Positions 9,766 to 18,700 of a DNA stretch of 64,000 nt are shown here, one piece after another. This DNA is from Paraburkholderia sacchari (GTDB lineage Bacteria; Pseudomonadota; Gammaproteobacteria; Burkholderiales; Burkholderiaceae). Both the position numbers and the translations under genes were made by a program. The stretch spans positions 908,272-972,271 of the forward strand of contig NZ_JTDB02000002.1 of NCBI RefSeq assembly GCF_000785435.2, written 5' to 3'. Positions within the stretch are counted from its first letter, which is position 1; every line of letters starts with the position of its first letter. The notes under the pieces were generated by a model. That model had not been told where the DNA came from. It saw only the letters and a list, made by a program, of their open reading frames with translations, and made no database searches.

Positions 9766-10301
9766 CTGCTACGGCGCTCCCCGAAGTCAAGATCATCGAA
9801 CCGAAGGTGTTCGGTGACACGCGCGGCTACTTCTACGAGAGCTTCAACGGACGCGAATTCGACGAACTGGTCGAAGCCGGCGTCGAGTTCGTGCAGGACA
9901 ATCATTCGCGCTCGGCGAAGGGTGTTCTGCGTGGGCTGCACTACCAGGTTCAGCATGCCCAGGGCAAGCTCGTGCGCGTGGTGGAAGGGGAGGTGTTCGA
10001 CGTTGCCGTCGATATCCGCCGCAGCTCGCCCAATTTCGGCAAGTGGGTTGGCGTGAACCTTTCGGCCGAGAATCATCGGCAACTGTGGGTGCCGCCGGGC
10101 TTCGCGCACGGCTTCGTCGTGATTTCGGAGTCGGCGCAGTTCCTGTACAAGACCACCGACTACTGGTTCCCCGAGCACGAGCGCAGCATCGTGTGGAACG
10201 ACCCGGAAATTGGTATCGAATGGCCAATCGACTTCGAGCCGTTGCTGGCGGCGAAGGATGCGGCGGGCAAGCGGTTGGCGGAAGCAGAAGTCTATGCGTG
10301 A
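9750..10301 (+). CDS. rfbC: dTDP-4-dehydrorhamnose 3,5-epimerase
   Basis: 183 residues, cupin-type RmlC. The catalytic His is in VLRGLHYQ, the conserved Asp pair is near [11 protein letters not shown], and [11 protein letters not shown] is present. It epimerises C3 and C5 of the 4-keto-6-deoxy sugar. The gene overlaps rfbA (16 bp) and its stop overlaps an alternative rfbD start, so expression of the four genes is coupled. Confidence 0.97.
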   Translation: MAITVTATALPEVKIIEPKVFGDTRGYFYESFNGREFDELVEAGVEFVQDNHSRSAKGVLRGLHYQVQHAQGKLVRVVEGEVFDVAVDIRRSSPNFGKWVGVNLSAENHRQLWVPPGFAHGFVVISESAQFLYKTTDYWFPEHERSIVWNDPEIGIEWPIDFEPLLAAKDAAGKRLAEAEVYA

Positions 10302-10308
10302 GGATTCG

Positions 10309-11202
10309 ATGGACAGCCAGCCGACGATTCTCGTTACCGGTGTGAACGGTCAGGTCGGGTTTGAGTTGCTGCGCAGCTTGCAGGGCTTGGGGCGCGTGAT
10401 TGGCCTTGATCGCGCGGCGCTCGATCTCGCCGATCTCGATCGCGTGCGCGAAGTTGTGCGCGCAACGAAGCCGTCGATCATCGTGAATCCTGCGGCGTAT
10501 ACCGCCGTGGACAAGGCCGAATCGGACGAAGCCATGGCGCGGCGGCTCAATGCCGAAACGCCCCAGGTGTTTGCTGAAGAGGCCGCGAAGTGCGGCGCAA
10601 CGCTGATCCACTATTCGACCGATTACGTGTTCGACGGCACGAAAGACGCGCCGTACGTGGAAACTGATGCGGTTAATCCGCAGAACGTCTACGGTCGCAC
10701 CAAACTCGAAGGCGAGCAGGCGATTGCGGCGAGTGATTGCGCGCATCTGATCCTGCGCACGAGTTGGGTCTATGGCCGACGCGGCAAGAACTTTCTGCTG
10801 ACGATGCTCAAGCTTGGCGCGGAGCGTCCTGAGCTTCGCGTGGTGGCCGACCAGATCGGGGCGCCGACGTGGTCGCGCACGATTGCCGATGTGACGGCGC
10901 ATGTCGTCGCGCAAGGATTGGCGGCTCAGCGCGGCGGCAATGCGCAGTGGTGGCGTGAGCGTTCGGGCATCTACAACCTGACGGCCGGCGGCGCCACGTC
11001 GTGGCATGGCTTCACGCAGGCCATCCTTGGTATCGCGATGGGCGATAAGGCCCCGAACGTGCTGCCGATCCCGGCTTCAGAGTATCCGGTGCCGGCGAAG
11101 CGACCGGCAAATTCGCGGATGGCGGGTGACAAGCTTGCGAACACATTCGGGCTGCGACCGCCGATGTGGGACGAAGCACTGCGTCTTTGTCTCGAAGATT
11201 GA
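10309..11202 (+). CDS. rfbD: dTDP-4-dehydrorhamnose reductase
   Basis: 297 residues, Rossmann reductase giving dTDP-L-rhamnose. Motifs: GVNGQVGFEL near the N terminus, the YSTDYVFDG strand and NVYGRTKLEGE, which contains the catalytic YxxxK. An ATG at 10294 overlaps the rfbC stop, but the ATG at 10309 has an AGGA ribosome site six bases upstream and is preferred. The stop (TGA) shares one base with the start of the next glycosyltransferase gene. Confidence 0.95.
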   Translation: MDSQPTILVTGVNGQVGFELLRSLQGLGRVIGLDRAALDLADLDRVREVVRATKPSIIVNPAAYTAVDKAESDEAMARRLNAETPQVFAEEAAKCGATLIHYSTDYVFDGTKDAPYVETDAVNPQNVYGRTKLEGEQAIAASDCAHLILRTSWVYGRRGKNFLLTMLKLGAERPELRVVADQIGAPTWSRTIADVTAHVVAQGLAAQRGGNAQWWRERSGIYNLTAGGATSWHGFTQAILGIAMGDKAPNVLPIPASEYPVPAKRPANSRMAGDKLANTFGLRPPMWDEALRLCLED

Positions 11203-12110
11203 TGGATGCAAGCGTGGTTGGCGATGCCGGGACCGGCACGGTCGTCGTGTTCTACCGTCCCGATGCAGGGTGTGTCGCGCGTGCGAACCGGCTAGCCAGT
11301 CTTGGGCCTTGCGTGGTCGTCGACAACACCGAAGAGGTGTACGACCCCGCAGCTCTCGGGCTCGACCCACGCGTTCACTATCTGCCGAACGGAGCTAACC
11401 TCGGTATTGCCACGGCAATCAACCAGGGCGTCGAAGCGTTGATCGCGTGTGGCTGCACGAGCGCGATTCTCTTCGATCAAGACAGCGAACCATCGGATGA
11501 ATTGCTGAACACACTGCCGCTTACGCTGAAGAGCGAGCTCGCGCGCGGTACGAAGGTAGCGCTCATCGGCCCAGCCTATGAGGACGGCAGACTGGGCGGG
11601 ATTGCGCCGTTCGTGCGGTTCGGAATGTGGCGGCTCAAGCGGATTGCGCCTGTTGGGACACGTCCGATCGAGATCGATTTTCTGATCACATCGGGGTCAT
11701 GCATCAATCTTGCCGCGTGGCCGGCAATTGGTCCGATGGATGACGCGCTCTTTATCGACTTCGTCGATCTCGAATGGTGTGTGCGAGCGCGCAACAAGGG
11801 TTTTTCGGTGTTGGGCGCGCCTGCGCTGAGGCTAGCCCATTCGCTGGGCGGCGAGCCCGTGCGGGTGTTCGGTCGCGCGTATCCGGGGCATGGTGCACTG
11901 CGCCACTATTACCAGTTCCGAAACTGCATTGCACTGATGAAACGTGGCTACATGCCCTGGAGCTGGAAGTCCACCGAGCTCGTGAAGCTGCCGGGGCGGC
12001 TCGTGATCTATGGCTTGTTCATGTCACCACGCGGCGAACATCTGAAGATGGCGCTGCTCGGCATCTGGCATGGCTTGACGGGCCGATTGGGGGCGTTGTC
12101 GCGTGGCTAG
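11202..12110 (+). CDS. Glycosyltransferase family 2, probable rhamnosyltransferase
   Basis: 302 residues. GT-A fold of the WbbL/RfbF type: NLGIATAINQGV corresponds to the NxGf..a.N.g motif, LFDQDSEPSDE carries the DxD (D-Q-D), and the DLEWCVRARNKGF segment is the usual ED-like acceptor-side motif. Position directly after rfbD, with TGATG coupling, suggests it adds rhamnose to the growing glycan. The acceptor and linkage cannot be inferred. No membrane segments; it presumably works at the cytoplasmic face. Confidence 0.85.
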   Translation: MDASVVGDAGTGTVVVFYRPDAGCVARANRLASLGPCVVVDNTEEVYDPAALGLDPRVHYLPNGANLGIATAINQGVEALIACGCTSAILFDQDSEPSDELLNTLPLTLKSELARGTKVALIGPAYEDGRLGGIAPFVRFGMWRLKRIAPVGTRPIEIDFLITSGSCINLAAWPAIGPMDDALFIDFVDLEWCVRARNKGFSVLGAPALRLAHSLGGEPVRVFGRAYPGHGALRHYYQFRNCIALMKRGYMPWSWKSTELVKLPGRLVIYGLFMSPRGEHLKMALLGIWHGLTGRLGALSRG

Positions 12111-12168
12111 TAGCCCGTGAGCGACAATGCCGCTTCTAACTATCATTCTGAGATATCAGACCGACCGC

Positions 12169-12951
12169 ATGTTCTCTCTCGCATTGCTCGATCTAAAAAA
12201 TAGTGTTGTCTCCTGGCGCCTATGGACGCTGCTCGGATGGCTCGAAGTGCGGCAGCGCTACGCGCGTTCGCGACTCGGACCGTTCTGGCTGACTATCAGT
12301 ATGGGTGTCGTAATCGCGTCCATTGGTGTGGTGTACGGTACGCTCTTCGGCCAGAAGATGAGCGACTACCTTCCATACCTCGCATGCAGTCTCGTGATGT
12401 GGAATATGTTCTCGCAGACTGTGAACGAAGGGAGCATGGCTTATATCAACAGCAGCACGTATATTCGCCAAGCCGCAACACCGAAGATTATTTTCATGTT
12501 GCAGGTCGTCTGGCGCAATTTCATCGTGCTTGCGCACAACTTCATCATCGTCATCGTTCTCTTGGGGATTTTTGGTGTCAAGAGTTGGGAGACGCTACCG
12601 TTATTCATTCCCGGCCTGCTTGTTTTCATTCTGAACGCACTTTGGCTCGCTATGATTGCCGGGTTGCTTTCGGCGCGTTTTCGCGATCTTCCACAGATTA
12701 TCGCGGCGCTTATTCAGGTGATATTTTATGTGACCCCTATCATGTTTCGCCCTGAAGCATTGACGCGTTTCTCCTTCATTGTCGACTTTAATCCGATCGG
12801 CTATCTACTGGGCGTCGTGCGCGATCCGCTAATCGGACAAGGGCCGTCCTTGTTGACGTGGGGAGTGGCGCTCGGGATGCTGGTGGTCGGTTGGCCGCTC
12901 GCGCTCGTGATGACCGGGCGCTATATCAAACGTATTCCGTACTGGGTCTGA
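12169..12951 (+). CDS. wzm: Polysaccharide ABC exporter, permease subunit (Wzm-like)
   Basis: 260 residues with about six hydrophobic membrane segments (for example around residues 40-60, 110-135, 140-160, 170-195, 225-250). This is the ABC-2 membrane protein type used for O-antigen, teichoic acid or capsule export. The N-terminal cytosolic RQRYARSRLGPFW segment is typical of Wzm/KpsM/TagG proteins. It pairs with the ATPase 12 bp downstream. ATG 12169 is taken as the start since the conserved amphipathic helix follows; an ATG at 12127 would add 14 unrelated residues. Confidence 0.92.
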   Translation: MFSLALLDLKNSVVSWRLWTLLGWLEVRQRYARSRLGPFWLTISMGVVIASIGVVYGTLFGQKMSDYLPYLACSLVMWNMFSQTVNEGSMAYINSSTYIRQAATPKIIFMLQVVWRNFIVLAHNFIIVIVLLGIFGVKSWETLPLFIPGLLVFILNALWLAMIAGLLSARFRDLPQIIAALIQVIFYVTPIMFRPEALTRFSFIVDFNPIGYLLGVVRDPLIGQGPSLLTWGVALGMLVVGWPLALVMTGRYIKRIPYWV

Positions 12952-12963
12952 AGGGAGCGTGAC

Positions 12964-13719
12964 GTGGCGTTTATTGAACTTAAGGGCGTGACGCTTGATT
13001 TGCCTATTTACGACGTGCAAGGTCGCTCGCTGAAAAAGAAAGTCATGAGCATGGGCCGCCGCAACTCGATCGCGGAAGATAACGAGGGCGTAATTGTCGT
13101 ACGCGCACTCGATCACATCGATATCCGTTTCGAAAGCGGCGATCGCATTGGGCTGATTGGTCACAACGGTGCCGGCAAGTCAACACTGTTGCGCACCTTG
13201 GCCGGCATCTATCCTCCGACAGCAGGCGTGATCGAGCGCGATGGCAAAGTGGTGCCCTTGCTCGATATCAGTCTTGGCATGGATGAAAATTCAACTGGCA
13301 TGCAGAACATTCGCCTTCGCGGGTTGCTGCTTGGTATGAGCGACCGCGAGATTCGTGACAAGCAGGCCGAGATCGCAGAATTTTGCGAGCTAGGCGACTA
13401 TCTCGATTTGCCGCTGCGTACGTACTCTAGCGGGATGCGCGTGCGCTTAGCCTTTGCGGTGTCTACGGCGGTTGATGCGGAGATTCTCCTGCTCGACGAA
13501 GTCATGGGTGTCGGCGACGCCGCGTTTCTCAACAAGGCCAAGCTGCGCATGCAAGATTTGCACAGTCGAGCCGAGATCGTCGTGCTGGCAATGCACCAGA
13601 ATTCGGAGATTCGCCGCGTGTGCAACAAGGTCCTTTGGATGGAGCGCGGTAAAGTGCGCGCGTTTGGCCCCACGGAGGAAGTCGTCCGTGCTTATGAGGT
13701 GCAAATCGCGGGAGCGTAA
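12964..13719 (+). CDS. wzt: Polysaccharide ABC exporter, ATPase subunit (short Wzt-like)
   Basis: 251 residues starting at GTG. Walker A GHNGAGKST (~65-73), signature YSSGMRVRLAFA (~154-165) and Walker B ILLLDEVMGVGD (~174-185) are intact. The protein ends shortly after the nucleotide-binding domain, so it lacks the ~150-residue C-terminal carbohydrate-binding domain that lets some Wzt proteins recognise a terminal cap on the glycan. By family knowledge this suggests export that does not depend on cap recognition by Wzt. It moves lipid-linked polymer with Wzm; no Wzx flippase or Wzy polymerase is seen in the window. Confidence 0.93.
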   Translation: MAFIELKGVTLDLPIYDVQGRSLKKKVMSMGRRNSIAEDNEGVIVVRALDHIDIRFESGDRIGLIGHNGAGKSTLLRTLAGIYPPTAGVIERDGKVVPLLDISLGMDENSTGMQNIRLRGLLLGMSDREIRDKQAEIAEFCELGDYLDLPLRTYSSGMRVRLAFAVSTAVDAEILLLDEVMGVGDAAFLNKAKLRMQDLHSRAEIVVLAMHQNSEIRRVCNKVLWMERGKVRAFGPTEEVVRAYEVQIAGA

Positions 13720-13725
13720 GCTGAC

Positions 13726-15657
13726 GTGACGGGATGGTTGAGGATGTCGAAGGAGGGAGTAAGGATGCCGTGGCGGCGGGCCTACAATTTTGGTGCGATG
13801 ATCGCGCGCCGCGTGCGCATGACGGGCGGAATGAGGTCAGTCGTGCACCGAGCGTACGCCATTTACCGCGAGGACGGCATGAGCGGGCTAGGCAGACGTA
13901 TGCGGCGTTTGGGCCGGAGCGCAGTCGATGCATGGGCGAGTCGTGAGGGCTATTTGCAATGGATAGCGCGTCACGACACGCTCGACGATGCGGCTCGCGC
14001 GGCAATGGTCAAGCGCATTGAAGGCGAACGAGGTTGGCCGACGTTGTCGATTGTGATGCCGACGTTCAATCCAAAGCCAGAATGGCTCGCTCAGGCCATA
14101 GATTCTGTGCGTGCGCAGCTTTACCCATACTGGGAGCTTTGCATCGCGGACGACGCCTCGACCGATCCTGCGATCCGCCCGCTTCTCGAGCAATACGCTG
14201 CTTATGACGCTCGTATCAAGGTTGTCTTTCGCGAGCAGAACGGCCATATCTGTGCTGCGTCGAATAGTGCACTCGCGCTAGTGAGCAGCGATTGGGTGGT
14301 GTTGCTCGATCATGACGATATGCTGCCCGAACACGCGCTGTATTGTGTCGCCGACGCGATTCTCGCCTGTCCTTCGGCTCGCCTTATCTACTCCGATGAA
14401 GACAAGATTGATGAGACTGGGCGCAGGCACGATCCGTATTTCAAGTGTGACTGGAACATCGATTTGTTCTATTCCCACAATATGTTTAGTCACCTGGGCG
14501 TTTATCACAAGTCGCTCGTGGACGAGGTCGGCGGTTTTCGGGAGGGGCTAGAAGGGTCGCAGGATCATGACCTCGCGTTGCGCTGTCTCGAAGTATCCGG
14601 TGATGGCGCGGTTCATCATATTCCGCGCGTGCTGTACCACTGGCGTGTACATTCTGGCAGCACTGCGCAGAGTGTTGCTGCGAAACCGTATGTCGCGCTG
14701 GCCGGCGAGCGTGCGCTCAATGAGCATTTTGCGCGTACGGGCGTCGCCGCAAGTGCTGAATGGATAGGCCACGGTTATCGCGTGAGTTATGCGTTGCCGA
14801 AGACACTGCCGTTGGTTAGTCTGATCGTGCCGACGCGTAATGGCTTGAAACTCTTGCGCCAATGCATCGGGAGCATCCACGCGAGGACAGACTATCCGAA
14901 CTATGAAATATTGATCGTCGATAACGGCTCGAACGATCCCGAGACACTGCGTTATTTCGATGCGTTTGCGGCCGATTCGCGAGTCAGGGTGATTCGGGAC
15001 GATCGGCCTTTCAACTATTCTGCATTGAACAACGCAGCGGTGCGTGAGGCACGCGGTGAACTTGTTGGACTTGTGAACAATGACATCGAGGTGATTGCGC
15101 GCGAGTGGCTTGGCGAAATGGTGAGTCTTGCGCTGCAGCCCGGCGTTGGTGCCGTAGGCGCAAAGCTATTGTTCCCGGACGACACGATCCAGCATGCAGG
15201 AGTAGTAACTGGCGTCGGCGGTGTGGCGGGTCACGTTTACAAACATGCTGCCCGCAACGCCAATGGTTATTTTGGCCGTGCACGACTAATCAGTTCGTAT
15301 TCCGCTGTTACCGCAGCGTGTCTGCTCATTCGCAAATCTGTCTATCTCGAGGTGGGCGGCCTGAATGAGCAGGACCTGACCGTTGCGTTCAACGATGTTG
15401 ATTTTTGCTTGCGTGTTCGCGATGCTGGCTACCGCAATGTCTGGACTCCCTACGCCGAGCTTTACCATCACGAATCGGCTACTCGTGGCTACGAAGATAA
15501 TCCCGAGAAGCGCGCCCGATTTGCGAAGGAAATTGCATATATGGAGCGACGATGGGGAAGTGCACTGCGGAACGACCCGGCCTACAACCCGAATTTGACG
15601 CTGGAGCGGGACGATTTCGGGCTGTCAACAATGCCACGTGTACCGCCTCTGGTATAA
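13726..15657 (+). CDS. Tandem GT2 glycosyltransferase
   Basis: 643 residues. A first GT-A domain begins at LSIVMPTFNP (~107), with DDASTDP and the D-H-D of LLDHDDMLPEHALY; a second begins at VSLIVPTRNG (~364) with IVDNGSNDP and GLVNNDIE. Such double-GT2 proteins commonly add two sugars in sequence or polymerise a disaccharide. GTG at 13726 is the first in-frame start after wzt (6 bp gap); ATGs at 13744 and 13765 are possible. The N-terminal ~100 residues are basic and helical and may attach to the membrane. The gene is followed by 66 bp before the giant protein. Confidence 0.85.
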   Translation: MTGWLRMSKEGVRMPWRRAYNFGAMIARRVRMTGGMRSVVHRAYAIYREDGMSGLGRRMRRLGRSAVDAWASREGYLQWIARHDTLDDAARAAMVKRIEGERGWPTLSIVMPTFNPKPEWLAQAIDSVRAQLYPYWELCIADDASTDPAIRPLLEQYAAYDARIKVVFREQNGHICAASNSALALVSSDWVVLLDHDDMLPEHALYCVADAILACPSARLIYSDEDKIDETGRRHDPYFKCDWNIDLFYSHNMFSHLGVYHKSLVDEVGGFREGLEGSQDHDLALRCLEVSGDGAVHHIPRVLYHWRVHSGSTAQSVAAKPYVALAGERALNEHFARTGVAASAEWIGHGYRVSYALPKTLPLVSLIVPTRNGLKLLRQCIGSIHARTDYPNYEILIVDNGSNDPETLRYFDAFAADSRVRVIRDDRPFNYSALNNAAVREARGELVGLVNNDIEVIAREWLGEMVSLALQPGVGAVGAKLLFPDDTIQHAGVVTGVGGVAGHVYKHAARNANGYFGRARLISSYSAVTAACLLIRKSVYLEVGGLNEQDLTVAFNDVDFCLRVRDAGYRNVWTPYAELYHHESATRGYEDNPEKRARFAKEIAYMERRWGSALRNDPAYNPNLTLERDDFGLSTMPRVPPLV

Positions 15658-15723
15658 GCGGGTGCGCTAAGTTGCAAACCTACAATTTTCAATATCTTCG
15701 ATTAGCTAAAGATTCCAGAGAAC

Positions 15724-18700
15724 ATGGATAAAATCGTGTACTGGCTGCAAGGAGAGTCGATGCAGAATTTCGGCGATTACTTATCCGAGTATCTGGTCGA
15801 CCGGCTGTTTTTGCGTACGGCTCGCCATTCCAGCCACGTCCGGGTAATCGGAAGCGCGCTCGACGATTACTTCATTCCGGACCCGGCAGTCATCAAGCAG
15901 GAAAACGATGGCCGCGCAGATCTGCAAGATACGGGCGAGCGTGTTTCGACGCTAGTCGCGTGGGGCCTTGGCGTTCGGGAGCCCGGTGGCCTCAGTCGGG
16001 AAAAGCGTGCACAAGTGGACATTCTTGCCGTGCGTGGTCCTGTTAGCGCGAGCGAGTTGCGTCTTGGGGCGGACGTCGCTATGGGCGATCCAGGACTTTT
16101 GCTACCGGCGATCTACAGCGCGTCCAAGCGTCCCAAGTTTTCCGGCAAGGCACTCTGCATTCCGCATTTCCACGATCAGCGCACGGATGTGGAGATTTTG
16201 AAATCGAGCGGCTGCGATCTTGTTTTGCGGCCGGCGATTGTTGCGGAATTCGCAGCAGTCGAACAATTTATCGACGCAATCGTTTCTGCGCGTTTCGTGC
16301 TTTGTGCATCATTGCACGCGGCAATCGTCGCATTGGCCTATCGTGTCCCATTTGCATTCTGGCAAACCGACACTATTGATCTGCCGACGAAATGGAGAGA
16401 TTTCGCGGAGGCGGTCGGGCTCACAGCTGAATTCGCCCGCGATTTCGAAGGCGGCGAGCGGTTATATAAGGAGTGCATCGAGGGCAGGATCAAATTGCCG
16501 TCACTCTGGGAGCTGCTGGCGACCGCGCCCTATCCGCTGCGTCCTGATGCGATCCTGAAAGTCCTGCAATTTGAACTTAATGACGCGCTTGACTGCACGT
16601 TGAAGGACGAAATTGCGAGCCGTATCCAGCTTTTGGACTCTCGGGCATATCACTTCGCTGCGATTGCTGAAGAAAGTCGGCGTATCGTCGCGTTGCTCAA
16701 CGAGCGCATCGGCGGACTCGAACAGCAGGCCGGTGACGATCAACGTTCGCTTGGTGATCTCCGCAATGCAGTCGAAGAGTTGCGGCGCATCGTTGATGTG
16801 CGCGATGGCGAAATATTGGGACTGAACGCCGATATTCACGTGCGCGATGAGGAACTAAAACGACGCGACGCAGATTTGAAAGATCGCGAAGTAGAGCTTG
16901 CGCGACGCGACGCTATGCTCAAGGACCTGACCGCTCTGCGAGTGAAGGATGGGGACAAACTCGCCAAAGTAGTCGATCAGCACAAGCGTGATCGCGAGAA
17001 CATGGAAAATGTGATCGCGCAAAGCCAACGTGAGAATGATGAACTATCCGGGCAACTCTCTGCCACGCGAAGCGAACTCGCGATTATCAAAGCGAGCACG
17101 ACCTGGCGCGCAATGGGCGTTGCGCGCCGCGTCGGCTCCCATATGCCATCGTGGGCGCGAACTCAGTTGCGCCGCAGCGCGAAAGCGCTTTGGTGGACCT
17201 TGACGCCGCATCGTACGGCAGAGCGCGTGCGCTTTCTGCGTGCACGCGCTGCAGCGGCCGCGGCTGGCCACGCGTTGCCGCATTTGACGACGGCGCTCAT
17301 GGCAAATGCTGAGCGAGTGCCAGAGAATCCGAAGCGTCTTCTGGTTGCTGATTACCGTATTCCGATGGCGGAAGTGTCGGCGGGGGAGCGCGCGACCGTA
17401 GGGATTCTGCGCGACCTCGCCGAAATGGGCTACGAAGTCGTGTTCTTGCCAAATGGCATGGAGGCGTCGCGGAAACACGAACGGGAACTCAAGGCGTACG
17501 GCGTCGAAGTTGTGACACGCGAAAGTGGATACGATTCATCGGTCGCATTTCTGCGGGCGCGCGGTCATGAGTTTGGCGCGTTTTATCTGATCCGTGTCGA
17601 TGTCGCGGAAACAATGCTCGGTGTGATCCGTGAAGTCGCACCGTATGCGCGCGTCATTTTCCATGCGCCAGACCTGCACTTCCTACGTGAAATGCGTCAG
17701 GCCGAAATTGACAAGACCATCGAGTCGCGAGCAAAAGCCGAAGACACGCGCAGGCGCGAATTCGCCATCATGCGTCGTGTCGATCACGTCGTCGTTGTCA
17801 GTCCAGCGGAAGTACCATATTTGAAGGCAGAATTGCCGGAATTGCCAGTGAGCGTGTTCCCGGCTCTGTACGTACCGGTGGAAGCCGCACCGGCACCTTT
17901 TGCCACGCGCAAGCATCTTTTTTTCCTCGGCGGCTTTGCCCATACACCGAACGTAAATGCTGTCGAATGGTTCTCGAAAGAGGTGTGGCCGCTTATCCGG
18001 GATCGTTTGCCGGGTGTCGAATTTCATATTGTTGGCGCAGAAGCGCCGCCAGCAGTGACTGAGCTTGCCAACATACCCGGTATCAAGGTCGTTGGTTTCG
18101 TGCCGGACCTGACTCCGATTCTTACGACTATGCGCGTCGGCGTTGCCCCACTGCTGTATGGGGCTGGGATCAAGGGCAAGGTTGGCATGACCATGGGCGC
18201 AGGTATTCCTTGCGTTTGCACGGATATTGCCGCTGAAGGAATGCACGTGCAGGACGGCGTGCACGCGTTGATCGCCGATGATCCGCGGCATTTTGCCGAC
18301 GCCGTGGTAAAGCTGTACGGCGACGAGGTGCTGTGGAACCGTCTCTCGCGCAACGGTCGCGTGTTGATAGCGCAGAGCTTCGGGGATGCGGCGAACCGCG
18401 CATCTCTGATGCGCGTGCTCGACGCAGCCCACGCATTGCCGCTCGATCTCGTCACGGACTACTGCCGCAGCCTTGCGCCGCGTGCGGTCCCGGTGCCGGA
18501 CGACGAGGCAAACGTGGATGTGTCGATCATCGTGCCTGTCTACAACCAGTGGCGCATGACCTATGCCTGTCTGAACTCCATTCTGGAAACGACACTGGGC
18601 AACGGCGTCTGTTACGAGCTAATTCTTGCTGATGACGGCTCGACGGACGAGACCGTCAATGCAGAGATGTTGTATCCAGGGTTGAAGGTAGTGAAGACGG

